The translations under genes were made by a program, and so were the position numbers. Shown here in pieces: positions 49,267-60,979 of a DNA stretch of 64,000 nucleotides (positions within the stretch are counted from its first letter, which is position 1; every line of letters begins with the position of its first letter). The notes below the pieces were generated by a model, which worked only from the letters and a program-made list of their open reading frames with translations, searched no databases and was not told where the DNA came from. Origin of the DNA: Scylla paramamosain (taxonomy: Eukaryota > Arthropoda > Malacostraca > Decapoda > Portunidae); assembly GCF_035594125.1 (NCBI RefSeq), contig NC_087181.1, forward strand, positions 5,912,427 to 5,976,426, in the 5' to 3' direction.

Positions 49267-50115
49267 GAGGCCGGGGTCAACATATCCCCTGGCATTAACC
49301 CAGGTGAAAGAACAATTTGAGGCTGGGCAACTTCACAAGTTTATCAATAAATGGCGTGTGATTACAAGTGACCTGTTCATTTTGGATATGGTGGAACATT
49401 GTCATCTGAATATAGATGAAGCTAATATCGGATATTTATTTAGAGAGGATATACAGTATGTCTTTAGTGAGGAAGATAAACTGATTATGCATTAGGAGGT
49501 TAAAAAATTGTTAGAGATAAAGGCCATCATAGAGACACATGGACAGGATCAACAAATACTTTCACCAGTTTTTCTGAGGAAGAATAAGATGGGGGATTAT
49601 AGGATGGTGTTAAATCTTGAAAACTGAACAGGCATGTAGAATATACTCATTTTAAATTGGAAAATTTTGAACAAGTATTACAGTTGCTTAGTCAAGGAGA
49701 TTATATGGCTTCTATAGACCTTAAGAAAGCCTATTATTCAGTAAAAATTGCAGAGGAACAACAAAAATATCTGTGTTTTAGATGGTTGGATAAGATTTAC
49801 CAGTTCACATGTCTACCTAACGGGTTTTCGGATGGTCTCGTCTATTTACAAAACTTCTGAAGCCAGTCTTCTCTACACTTAGGCATAAAAGCCACAACAT
49901 CACTAGTTATATTGATAATACGCTTCTGTGTAGTAGCTCTTTGCCGAGATGTTTTGATTGCATGAATGACAACATTCAGTTGTTGCAGAGTGTAGGTTTC
50001 TGCATAAATGTGGAGAAATCTGTTTTAAGTCCCACTACGCGTATTGAGTATTTTGGTAACGTGATAGATTTGGTGGCCATGACAGCTACCTTGCCGGCGC
50101 GTAGGAGGGATGAGA
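49247..50115 (+). pseudogene. DIRS reverse transcriptase, first part
   Basis: FEAGQLHKFINKWRVITSD, then after an in-frame TAG (49493) ILSPVFLRKNKMGDYRMVLN, then in another frame MENFEQVLQLLSQGDYMASI and DLKKAYYSVKI (first palm Asp), YQFTCLPNGFSDG. A further frame has SYIDNTLLCSSSLPRCFDC, where the usual second Asp of YIDD is Asn, and VLSPTTRIEYFGNVIDLVAM. The match to DIRS RTs is strong. The domain is cut at 50123 by the hAT and continues at 52785. Confidence 0.87.
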
Positions 50116-50123
50116 TTATACAG

Positions 50124-52776
50124 CAGTGTTTCTCAACCTGTGCGCCGCGAGGATCACATAGGTGCGCCGCGAGTACTCGGACACGTCCTGTACCTGTCCA
50201 TCAGAGCTGCAGTCAGCTGGCATTCCTGAGTTGCCATATCACTTGTCTTATTTTACTTATTTACACGTTCATGTGAAAAATTTTAGATGTGTGTACAAAC
50301 TGAGCATATGCATACCAGTTGGTTGTATACAAGATGGAATACGATGTGATTTGCGTGAACCTTTAGTAACAATTAATATGGCAACATATAACGAGAACAT
50401 TGGGTAGGCAGCTCCAGGGCCAGGACCAAGGGGTCTCAGTGCTACAGTTGACTCCCCGTAACGCGTAGTGCCGTACTGCATTCGTTGCTCAACGAGGCTT
50501 AAAAATGGAGAAATACCTCATAAAAAAGCGTAAATGTGCTGAAGAAAAAGAAGAAGAAGTTGCAGAGGACATTATTAAGTCAAAGCGTACATGTGTCGAA
50601 GGCACTGATGGTGACGTAACAGTAAAACCTGGTGAAAGTGAGACGTCTCGTCCAGGCCATATCGTGGAAAGTGAAGAAAATGAAGTGAGAGTTGAAAGTG
50701 AGTACAGCTGTGCGGGTCCGAGCAGAAAAAGTGATATGACGGGCTTGAGATCAGTTAAAACAATGACAGGTACCAGCAAAAGTAGCCGCAGCAAGTCATT
50801 TCGCATGTATAACGACAGTTACCTTGGACTTGGATTCACTTGCTGTGATAGCGAAAATGGCCCTAAACCAAAATGTGTTGTTTGTGGCTTGGAGTTATCA
50901 AATGAATCTATGACTCCACAGGAAATGAAGAGACATTTATCAACTAAGCATCGTCACCTGACACAGAAACCTATAGATTACTTTAAGAGACTCTTGAAAG
51001 AAAACAAACAACAAAGTCTTGGGTTTGAGAAAAAAGTGAAGGTAGCAGAAAAGGCACAGAAAGCAAGCTATTTAGTAGCAGAACAAACAGTAAAACAAAT
51101 GAAACCCCATTCAATTGCAGAATCCTACTTTCTTCCAGCTTGCTGTTCTGTAGTGAAAACTTTGTTTGGGGATGAGGCTGAAAAAGAAGTGAAAAAAAAT
51201 TCCTCTCTCAAACGATACGATTGGCAGACGAATCAAGGATATGTCATCTGACATTGAGAAAAGTGTGTGTGAACTGGTGAAAGATAAAATGTTTGCCTTA
51301 CAAGCGGACGAATCAACAGATATTGGAGGGAAACCTCAGTTACTTGTGTTCATCCGTTTCATTGATGATAAGAAAATAACCGAGCAATTCTTGTGCTGCA
51401 AAGAACCAAGTCAAACAACAGGACAGGAAATATTTTCTACAGTGACAGAATATTTGGTAGAAATGGACTTAAATGGAAATTATGTGTAGGAATTTGCACA
51501 GATGGTTGTCCATCAATGGTGGGGTCAGTAAAGGGTTTTGTGTCTTTAGCGAAGAAGGAAAATCCATTTCTGATTACCACACATTGTTTCTTGCACTGTG
51601 AAGCTCTTGTTGCTAAAACACTTGGACAAGATTTAAAATTTGTTCTTGATAATGTCGTGAAAATGGTGAACTTTATTAAAAGTAGACCAAAGCAGTCAAG
51701 ATTATTTTCCAGTCTTTGTGAAGAAATGGGATCTGCCCACGAAGGTCTTCTCCTCCACACGGAAGTTCGGTGGTTGTCAAGAGGCAGAGTGTTATCCCGT
51801 GTGCATGAACTAAGAGAGGAAATTCTTCTTTTCTTTGCTCTTGAAGAGAAAACAGAATTCTGCGAATTACTGGCTGACGAAATTTGGAATGCAAAATTAT
51901 GTTATTTGGCAGATATATTTGAGCATTTGAACAAGGTGAATGTAAGTATGCAAGGGAGAAATGAAAATATGTTAACATGCACTGATAAAATGCAGTCAAT
52001 GAAAGAAAAAATTAAGGTTTGGAAAGACAGGTCAAGTGAAGGTAATATTGACATGTTTCAAAAGACTGCTGCAGCAAACAACACAGACATTGTTCCACTC
52101 ATTACAGACCACCTTACAAGCCTAGAAAGGAGCATTGAAAAATACTTCCCAAATATATCTACTGAAAGTTATGATTGGCTGAGAAATCCATTCGTGCTCG
52201 ATCCCTTACACAAGCCTCAACTTAGCACTCATGAAGAAGAGGAACTAATTGATATCCGAAATGACTGCACATTAAGACTGCAATATATGGAAATGTCATT
52301 AGAAAGCTTTTGGATTGAAATGGAAAAACAATACCCACATATTTCAAAAAAGGCCCAGAAAATACTCTTGCAGTTTTCGACCTCATATTTGTGTGAACTG
52401 GGATTTTCAGCACTAACAAATATAAAAACTAAGAAAAGATGTAACTTGCTCTCTGTTGAAGAGGAAATGAGAGCGTGTATGTCAGCTGTCCCTCCCAACA
52501 TAGAGAGGATATGTAAATCCAGGCAGGCACAGGTGTCTCATTGATAAGGTATGTATTTTTTTTAGTAATAGTTTATTTACAGTACACACTGTTTCCTGCT
52601 GTTTATTTGCACCTATTATTTCATCAATAATATTGTGTAACTGAGATATTATGGTTAACACACCGTCCGTGAAAGAGTAAAAGGTTAATTAATTATGAAA
52701 TTAAAGAGATGGTGCGTCGCCAAATTAAAAACATGTCTTTAGTGCGCCGCCAACCAACAAAGGTTGAGAAACACTG
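50124..52776 (+). mobile_element. hAT transposon, BED-finger type, with TSDs
   Basis: Terminal inverted repeats begin cagtgtttctcaacc (50124) and end ggttgagaaacactg (52776); the next inner bases (tgtgcgccgcgag and gtgcgccgcc) are also related. Octamers ttatacag (50116-50123) and ttgtacag (52777-52784) differ at one base, the 8-bp duplication made by hAT insertion. The element sits in the DIRS RT domain and carries one transposase gene in the same orientation. Confidence 0.95.
50505..52544 (+). pseudogene. hAT transposase with BED finger, two frameshifts
   Basis: Starts MEKYLIKKRKCAEEKEEE at 50505 after the left terminus. An acidic/Ser-rich N-terminal region precedes a BED-type zinc finger (CVVCGLELSNESM ... 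HLSTKH, near residues 125-152). The RNase H-like core has FALQADESTDIGGK (first Asp), CVGICTDGCPSMVGS (second Asp) and HTEVRWLSRGRVL. The C-terminal hATC dimerisation block is TSYLCELGFSALTNIKTKKR. The overall style is that of ZBED5-like hAT proteins. Two single-base shifts break it: an extra A in the A8 run at 51192-51199 and a lost base near 51461. They compensate, so 679 codons would be open otherwise. It would excise and reinsert its element. Confidence 0.9.
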
Positions 52777-52784
52777 TTGTACAG

Positions 52785-53820
52785 CATTGCTCTCTTTTAG
52801 TCAATAGACAAAGAAAAAATTAGAATTGTGGCAAGAGTGATTGGCCTGCTGGTGGCAGCAATCCCAGCTGTAGAGATGGGGAAGATGCACTATAGGAGGA
52901 TGGAAAGAGCAAAGATCAAGGCTTTGGAAGAGGCATGTGGAGACTTTAATAGATGGATGAACATTACAGAGGAGATTAGAACAGATTTAAACTGGTGGAT
53001 TAAGGAATTGGAGAATCAAAACAGGAAAATATTCAGAAATGCACCAGATACTGAGTTGTTCACAGATGCTTAAAATCTAGGATGGGCAGGTTGCCAAAAT
53101 AGCATCACTACCAATGGCAGATGGTCCCCTGAAGAGGTGCGTTCGCACATTAATGCGTGAATTATTGGCTATGTTATTCTCATTGAGATCTTTTACACAT
53201 CTCCTTAGAAGTTTACACGTCAGGGTGTTATGTGATAACACCATAGCGATTAATTACGTGAATGAGATGGGAGGTGTTAAGTCAATAGTTTGTGATGACA
53301 TTAGTAGGAACATCTGGGAATGGTGTCTTAGTAATGGGGTATGGCTGACAGCTTCCCACATACCAGGCAAATGTAACGTCATGGCCGACGAGGCATCACG
53401 TTACTTTAATGACGGACATGAGTGGCAGCTGAATGAGATGATATTTAAGGAATTGTGTTCTATATTTGGGAATCCTTGTATAGACCTATTCGCTTCATGT
53501 TTGAACAAACAAATGACTCCATTCTGTGCATGGACACCAGATCCAGAGGCTGCATATATTGATGCAGTTACAATTCCATGGGCTAAATTTAAATTGGTTT
53601 ACCTCTTTCCTCCCTTCTCTCTGATCTCTAGATGTCTGCTGAAGTTAAGGGAGGAAAGGACCAGAGGATGGATCATAGTGCCACTTTGGCCATCACAACC
53701 GTGGATGGGGGTGCTCCTTTGGATGCTAGTAGACGACCCTCGGGTCATACAGAGAAGGAAAAATGTGCTAATGCATCCGTCAACTGCTGAGGAACACCCA
53801 ATAATGAAACACACAAATTT
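52785..53820 (+). pseudogene. DIRS RT end and RNase H
   Basis: The frame at 52828-53073 (MARVIGLLVAAIPAVEMGKM, LNWWIKELENQN, ELFTDA) continues the DIRS RT and enters RNase H at the TDA motif. After a stop the frame at 53114-53790 gives LCDNTIAINYVNEMGGVKS, WCLSNGVWLTASHIPGKCN and VMADEASRYF, then LVYLFPPFSLISRCLLKL and VPLWPSQPWMGVLLWML. The last two are conserved blocks between RNase H and the recombinase in DIRS elements. One stop near 53071 is the main lesion. Confidence 0.86.
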
Positions 53821-53826
53821 GATGGC

Positions 53827-54819
53827 TTGTCAGTTGTCCAGAAACAACTTGGAGAACGTGGCATATCTAAAGAAGGTACGGAAATCATTATGGCCTCTTG
53901 GAAACCAGCAACAGGTAGACAATACAACACTCACATCAAGAGGTGGACACTCTTTTGTAGTAGAGGGAACATTAATCCCATTGCACCATCTATAGCAGAT
54001 ATATTAAACTTTCTGTCTCGTAACTTTCAAAGGAACGTGGGTTATGAAAGCATTAACACGGCGAGAGGGACTCTAGTTGCAATAGGAATTATGGTGGAAG
54101 GCTGCAGAGCGGGCAATCACTCACTTGTCAACAGATTTCTGTGGGGAGTCTTCAACTTAGGCCCTTCTACACCCAGGTACGCAACGACCTGGGATGTGAA
54201 ACTTGTATTACAAAAGATAAGACTCATGGAACCACTACACAGCCTAACACTGAAAGACTTATCGCTAAAAATGGTGATGCTGATGGCAATGACACAAGCA
54301 GCCAGGATCCAAACTTTGCACTTATTGTTGGTGAATATGGCATTTGGAGAAGAATCTGTTTCAGTTTTGTTAGGAGGTAACATCAAGCAATGCAGGCCAA
54401 AATTTAATGTTCGTACTATTGTATTTAAAGCTTATCCTCAGGATTACAGATTGTGTGTAGTTAAGGCTATGAAAAAATATATAGAAAGAACTGAGAGGCT
54501 AAGGACAGAATCTGGAAATGCAGATGGGAGGCTACTCATAAGTTATATAAAACCCCATAGGGGTGTTTCTAAGGACATGGTGGCAAGGTGGCTTAAGACC
54601 ATGTTATGTAAGTGTGGGATTGATACCAAGAGGTACACAGCAGGTAGTATTAGACCTGTGTCAGTGTCTAAGGCCAAGGCACTGGATGTGCCTATTGCCA
54701 CCATCATGGCAAAAGCTGGTTGGACGCAGGAAGCCACATTTGCTAAATATTATAATAAGGATATACAAGGGGAAATAGACCCTTTTTCAAGAAGCAGTGC
54801 CAGACTCTGTATAATGTAA
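53827..54819 (+). CDS. DIRS tyrosine recombinase, open, 330 aa
   Basis: Uninterrupted ORF. It starts MSVVQKQLGERGISKEGTEI, overlapping the end of the RNase H frame, as is usual for DIRS. The N-terminal core-binding region includes SWKPATGRQYNTHIKRWTLF and IADILNFLSR. Catalytic-domain landmarks are Arg160 in AARIQTLHLL, Arg276 in TAGSIRPVSVSKA, Trp299 in AGWTQEATF and Tyr308 or Tyr309 in FAKYYNKDI. The position usually occupied by the first His of the HxxR motif is Gly273. The enzyme integrates circular cDNA of the element. The open frame in an otherwise decayed element may be chance or recent decay. Confidence 0.9.
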   Translation: MSVVQKQLGERGISKEGTEIIMASWKPATGRQYNTHIKRWTLFCSRGNINPIAPSIADILNFLSRNFQRNVGYESINTARGTLVAIGIMVEGCRAGNHSLVNRFLWGVFNLGPSTPRYATTWDVKLVLQKIRLMEPLHSLTLKDLSLKMVMLMAMTQAARIQTLHLLLVNMAFGEESVSVLLGGNIKQCRPKFNVRTIVFKAYPQDYRLCVVKAMKKYIERTERLRTESGNADGRLLISYIKPHRGVSKDMVARWLKTMLCKCGIDTKRYTAGSIRPVSVSKAKALDVPIATIMAKAGWTQEATFAKYYNKDIQGEIDPFSRSSARLCIM

Positions 54820-54967
54820 GATTTGAAATGTTATCAGCAGTAAAAATCATGTTCTATTTTCATAAATGACAATGGGGTTTTTGTAATAGGAACTTTTATT
54901 TACACCTATTTACAAAATGTGAAATTTGACAGAACCCTTTACATACAACACCCACATGACTTTAAAA

Positions 54968-55111
54968 TCTCATGTGAATGGCACCATCTAGCAGACAAGT
55001 GATTTGCCGAAGTAAAATTACAGAAGTACATGAGACTTACCGTAGGTTAGTTGAAATGTGCTTCGGATTTTGCGAGGCACATCACGTCTGCTAGATGGTA
55101 GAGTTCACATG
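54968..55111 (+). repeat. DIRS internal complementary region
   Basis: 54968-55016 is the reverse complement of the left terminus (47354 onwards). It is followed without a gap by 55012-55111, the reverse complement of the right terminus (55255-55350). The shared join, ccgaagtaaaattacagaag, is what a circle junction of the two ends would template. Confidence 0.9.
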
Positions 55112-55223
55112 CCCTCCACTCCCTCCCTTTGTTAATTGATGATTCTTGGTTTACACAACAAAAATTCAAGGACTGGAAGGGTTGGGAGATAATATTTCAT
55201 GTGGGTAGTTGTATCTTTAAAGA

Positions 55224-55350
55224 CTGACTGTGTGGCGAAGTGTAGTGTATCTCATGTGAACTCTACTATCTAGCAGACGTGATGTGCCTCGCAAAATCCG
55301 AAGCACATTTCAACTAACCTACGGTAAGTCTCATGTACTTCTGTAATTTT
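55224..55350 (+). repeat. DIRS right terminal repeat
   Basis: ctgactgtgtggcgaagtgt and the following bases are the reverse complement of the inner left repeat. The outer ~95 bases are complementary to the internal region at 55012-55111 and end ctgtaatttt. Confidence 0.88.
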
Positions 55351-55609
55351 GTAGTAAAAACTGATTGTCATAGTGCCAAGTCAATTGCATGTATTGTTAA
55401 TGAATATTGTAATATGTTGAAAGTGTTTAATATCAGTGTATAATGTTATTTTGTAAGAAATTGAGACCGAGAACTTGTTCGCAGTTCTTACGGTCATGCC
55501 TACCTCATCAATAAACGTGTCAGGGAGAACTGCCTTTCCTCGACCCTACGATGATGGGTGTGATCAGTAAAACAGATCACCTGAGAGCCAATTGATGCCC
55601 AGCCGGTGC
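55351..55609. other. Unassigned, possible LTR fragment
   Basis: Contains AATAAA near 55510 and ends gctacatgtaaca next to LINE copy J8. AATAAA roughly 100 bases before a TGTAACA end is LTR-like, but no partner copy exists in the window. Confidence 0.3.
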
Positions 55610-58421
55610 GGCTACATGTAACATTGTGGTGATGAAAGAGAGAGGCTGAAGACAGTCAGTTAAAGAGGAGTTGAGACAAAAAGCTTTTGATTCCAGCCTG
55701 TCTAGAAGGGTGGTATGAGTGGAATCCCCCCCCCCCAGACATGTGAAGTATTCTCCATACATGGACAAATAAAGCCCTTGTACAGAGTTAGCAGCTTGGG
55801 AAGATGGTGAGAAAAACTGGCGAAGATGTCTCAGAACGCGTAACTTCATAGAAGCTGTTTTAGCTAGAGACGAGATGTAAAGTTTCCAGTTTAGATTATA
55901 AGTAAAGGACAGACTGAGGATGTTCAGTGTAGAAGAGGGAGATAGTTGAATGTCACTGAAGAAGAGGGGATAGTTGTCTGGAAGGCTGTGTTGAGTTGAT
56001 AGATGGAGGAATTGAGTTTTTGAGGCATTGAACAGTATCAAGTCTGCTCTGCCCTAATCATAAATTTTAAAAAGATCAGAAGTCAGGTGTTCTGTGGCTT
56101 CCCTGCATGAAATGTTTTCTTCTTGAAGTGTTGGACATTTATGAAAAGATGTGGAAAAGTGCACGGTGGTATCATCAGCAGTATTATTCATTGATGAATA
56201 ATAGGAAGAGAGTGGGTGACAACACAGAACCCTGAAGAACACCACTGTTAATAGATTTGGGAGAAGAACGGTGACTGTCGATCACAGCAGCAATAGAATG
56301 GTCAGAAAGGAAACCTGAGATGATGTAGCAGAGAGAAGGATAGAAGCTGTAGGAGGGTAGTTTGGAAATCAAAGCTTTGTGCCACACTCTATCAAAAGCT
56401 TTTGATATGTTTAGGGCAACAGCAAAAGTTTCACCAAAATCTCTAAATGAGTATGACCAAGACTTAGTAAGGAAAGCCAGATCACCAGTAGAGCACCCTT
56501 GATGGAACCCATACTGGAAATCAGATAGAAGCTTGTGAAGTGATACATGTTTAAGAATCTTCCTGTTGAGGATAGATTCAAAAACTTTAGGTAGGCAGGA
56601 AATTAAAGCAATAGGATGGTAGTTTGAGGGATTTGAATGGTCACCCTATCTAGGAACAGGCTGAATGTAGGTAAACTTCCAGCAAGGCCAGGTAGAAGTT
56701 AACAGATAAAGTTGAAAGAGTTTAACTAGGCAAGGTGCAAGCACAGAGGCGCAATTTCAGAGAACAGTAGGAGGGACCCCATCAGGTCCATAAGGTTTCC
56801 AAGGGTTAAGCCCAGCGAGGGCATGGAAAACATCATTGTGAAGAATTCTAATAGGTAGCATGAAGTAGTCAGAGGGTTGAGGAGAAGGAGGAACAAGCCC
56901 TGAATTGTCCAAGGTAGAGAGTTTTTAGCAAAGGTTTGAGTGAAATGTTCATCTTTAGAGATAAATGTGATAGTAGTGGTGCCATCTGGTTGAGATAAAG
57001 GAGGGAAAGAAGCAGTTACTGGAGATATTTTTGGCTAGATGCCAGAAGTCATGAGGGGAGTTAGATCCTGAATGATTTTGACACTTTCTATTAATGAAGA
57101 AGTTTTTGGTTAGTTGGAGAACAGACTTGACATGGTTCCTGGCAGAAATATAAACCGCATGAGATTCTGGTGATGGAAAGCTTAAGTATCTTTTGTGGGC
57201 TGCCTCTCTATCATGTATAGCATGAGAACAGGTTGTGTTAAACCAAGGTTTGAAAGGTTTGGGTTGAGAAAAAGAATGAGGAATGTATGCTTCCATGCCA
57301 GACACTATCACTTCTGTTATGTGCTTGGCACATAGAGATGGGTCTCTGACACAGAAGCAGTAGCAAAACACCTCCTTAGGTCCTCCCATCTGGCAAAGGC
57401 AAAATGCCAGAGGCACCTCTGCATAGGGGGATCCTGAGGAGCGATAGGACAAGATATAGATATGTGACTGTGATTGGAGGAGAAGAGAGGGTGACAGCAT
57501 GAGCAGGATTAGAGGTTAGAAAAAGGTCAAGAATGTTGGGCGTATTACCAAGACGGTCAAGAATACGAGTAGGGTGTTGCACCAATTGCTCTAGGTCATG
57601 GAGGATAGCAAAGTTGAAGGCTAGTTCACCAGGATGGTCAGTGAACAATGAAGTTTCCAAGAATGGAGATTTCCACAAAAGGGAAGAGAGTCAGAATGTG
57701 CTCCACTTTGGAAGTTAAGTAGTTGAAGAATTGCTTATAGTCCAAGGAGTTAGGTGAGAGGTATACAGCACAGATAAATTTAGTTTGAGAGTGACTCTGT
57801 AGTCATAACCAGATGGTGGAAATCTCAGAAGATTCAAGAGTGTGGGCATGACAGCAGGTTAAGTTGTTGCGCACATAAACGCAACATCCAGCTTTGGATT
57901 GAAGATGAGGATAGAGAAAGTAGGAGGGAACAGAAAAGTGGCTACTGTCAGTTGCCTCAGACACATGTTTCAGTGAGGAAAAGATGAGGTTTAGTAGAGG
58001 AGAGCTGGTATTCTACAGATTGAACATTAGATCTAAGACCATAAATGTTGCAAAAGTTAATGAAGAAAAACTTGAGGTGGGGTATCAAGACACTTAGGGT
58101 CAATATCAGAAAAGCAGTCTGACCTGGGGACATTTGTGGTCCCCTCCCCAGATGGGGACTCTAAAGCTGGTGTAGGAGTCGCCATGATAATTTTGAATTT
58201 TGAGTGAAGGGTTTGTGTGTAATTAGGTGCTTGTAATTTTGTGTGAAGGAAGAGAGTTGTTTTTAGAGGGCTGGCTGTGACTGCCCCCTTGTGTTGTGAG
58301 ACATAAAGGGAAATGTTCAGTGAGGTCACAGCTGGTTTAATAATAAGTTCACAACACCCCCTGATCCAGTGCTTTAGACCTCGCTGGGAGTAATTATCAT
58401 TTTGATAAGTGCCTATTGCCT
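55610..58421 (-). mobile_element. Jockey-like LINE, 5' end present, 3' end missing (copy J8)
   Basis: Minus-strand copy with the family 5' UTR (58185-58421) and start MATPTPALESPSGEGTTNVP at 58184. Endonuclease pieces (57.4-58.2 kb) have lost the GDFN segment. Then come the linker (57500-56955: [20 protein letters not shown]), RT pieces including MWHKALISKLPSYSFYPSL and VLQGSVLSPTLFLLFINE (56387-56184), and the C-terminal region to 55577. Many frameshifts. It ends near 55610 without 3' UTR and overlaps J7 by about 250 bp of family sequence, so the two are not halves of one copy. Confidence 0.88.
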
Positions 58422-59705
58422 GAGGGGATGGCAGTTGTTGCGTAACTGCACTGAGAGGGGAAGCGAGACTTCACTATGTGACAGACCTGCCCAGCACCAT
58501 TGTATGTACCTCCATGCTGTTGGAAGTGCCTTCTCTACCCTGCTGTGATACTGAGTGCCAGGACAGTGAGTGTGTGTGGACAATGAGTGTATGTAGAGTT
58601 GCTGTGGTATGCAAGTATCAGTCAGGTACTGTAAGCTGTGCCTGTGTAGTTTGGTGAATAAACAGTGTGTCTGGCAAGAGCTTGTGTGTTTCTCCCCTCC
58701 CCATGTGTAACAGCAGTGAGAGACCCTTGTCAGGCTGTTCAATATGCTTCCCTTGTGGATGGGCTGCAGGGACCCAGTGAAATCCTTCCCCAGGTCTCCA
58801 TGGAGCTGTATTTGATGGCAAAAAAAAAAAAAAAAACATGCTTAAAAAAAAAATAAATAAATAAATACAAAAAAAAAGTCTCCAATAATGAGCCAGTGTC
58901 TTATAAGGCCAAGCTTCAGCTTTGACGCAGTGGCTAGTGGTAAGTCTATGGCAACAGTGGCCCTTAAATCAAACCCCAAACATCTTCGCACATGTAAACA
59001 AAGTGATGACTGCTTCTACACCATAAAAACAACTTTTTTGCTAGATAATGATGCACAACAGGTCAGACTTACTGCTAATTTATATAAAATAAAATTATAA
59101 TATTTTTTTATAAATAAAATTTATAAAAAAATAACCAGTAAGGAAGAAACTGGGTGATGATGTTTACATTGCATGTACCAAAACAAAATAGTGGTCAGTT
59201 ACGCACCAAACCTAACAACACACATAAGATTCACTGTGTTCCTTAGTATGATGTCATTATTCCTTGAGGTAAGACACATCTTCATACAACTGAAATTGCC
59301 CCCATCTTTTAACATTCTTACCTTGCATACATGTTCAACAAAACTTGAAGCTAATGAGAAAGTATCACTTTTTTTATTTATTTTTATTTATTTATTTATT
59401 TTTTTAGAATAGTTTATACCTAACAAAACAAAAGATTTTATAAGTGAAGAGAGCGTCGTGAGGTAGGGCAGCTTGTGGTGATGGCACTGAATATTTCAAC
59501 AAAAAATATGTTGTAGAGAATAAGGTAAATCTATTTTCACACATTCTAATGCTTTGAAAATTTACTAAAATATTACAACTAGAATTATGTGAAGAATGAT
59601 GATAAAAAAAAAATGTGATGTACAAACTTTACTGAATATTTATTCATATGGAAAATTACTAAACTTATATAATAACAATATTAATAATGTATTATTGTTA
59701 CTGTT
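58422..59705. other. No recognised gene; LTR-like stretch at 58.42-58.71 kb
   Basis: 58422-58712 is GC-richer, with AATAAA near 58661 and a catgtgtaaca end. It could be a solo LTR, unproven. The rest is AT-rich with A runs (58820-58874). Confidence 0.35.
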
Positions 59706-59955
<250 letters not shown>

Positions 59956-60300
59956 GTGGCACCTTGTGAATTTTTATTTTATTTTTTTTCTTATTGGTTA
60001 ATGTTGTGTCCTAAACATAGAATTGAATGAAAATAACCTAATTATAGATAAAAAAAAAAAAAAGTTAAACAAAAACATGAATTGCCATATGCCTCAATGT
60101 ATAAGATGGCACTTGAATCATCCAAAAAAAAATATACAAAAAACAGGTCATCCTATACATCAGATACAAAAAAAGACCTTCAGATTTTGTGCAAAATACC
60201 ATTCTAAATAAAGACCAACCTCAAAACAGTGAGTCATCGAATGTTCCTGGCATCTTCAGTCTTGAAAACAGTTGTGTGCACAAATTTTATTTTGCATTAA

Positions 60301-60303
<3 letters not shown>

Positions 60304-60332
<29 letters not shown>
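60304..60332. repeat. (CT)n microsatellite
   Basis: Short perfect CT array, 60 bp before a GA array on the same strand. Confidence 0.93.
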
Positions 60333-60336
<4 letters not shown>

Positions 60337-60389
60337 AAGTAAGAACAATCCTGAGAATTGATAAATAGAACGAGACATAGAAAATTAAA

Positions 60390-60391
<2 letters not shown>

Positions 60392-60471
<80 letters not shown>
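60392..60471. repeat. (GA)n microsatellite
   Basis: Perfect GA array. With the CT array at 60304-60332 it forms an inverted pair able to base-pair into a hairpin with a ~59-base loop. Confidence 0.96.
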
Positions 60472-60473
<2 letters not shown>

Positions 60474-60637
60474 TTATTAGTAGTAACAACATTTGTGTGT
60501 AGTGTGCTTCTGCCTCAACTCCACTGCCATAGCCATAGGCTTAGAAGCCTAAGTATCTGTACCACGACTGCATTAGATATGGAGTATTTATTAGATACCC
60601 TCTTTTCAAGAAAAAAGTGCATCTAATGCACCAGCAA

Positions 60638-60762
<125 letters not shown>

Positions 60763-60979
60763 TATTGTGCATGCCACTTCAAACCTTCAGGCACAGTCAG
60801 TTATACACTTACCACTGCAGCAGCCCAGGGCAGTCAGGACACATAATAGGGATCCACAACTGCTGTCATTGGCAGGTTCGTTTGGCTAGTGGGTTCAAGG
60901 CATGCAAACACAGCACCTCTCTGGACTCAACAGACTACTGAGAGAGGGATAGACAACAAAACACTGTCTCACTGGCACT

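Larger units (their letters stand above)
47354..55350 (+). mobile_element. DIRS retrotransposon with nested hAT
   Basis: Gag-like, RT, RNase H and tyrosine recombinase modules lie in DIRS order on +. Termini are inverted repeats. Near the right end an internal region (54968-55111) reads as the reverse complement of the left end joined to the reverse complement of the right end, the diagnostic internal complementary region. Removing the hAT at 50124-52776 and one copy of its duplication leaves about 5.34 kb, a normal DIRS length. Gag and RT carry stops; the recombinase frame is open. Confidence 0.93.

Noticed and set aside
46690..58421. J7 and J8 as the two halves of one LINE split by the DIRS element
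   Set aside because: They overlap by about 250 bp of family sequence, so they cannot be simple halves.
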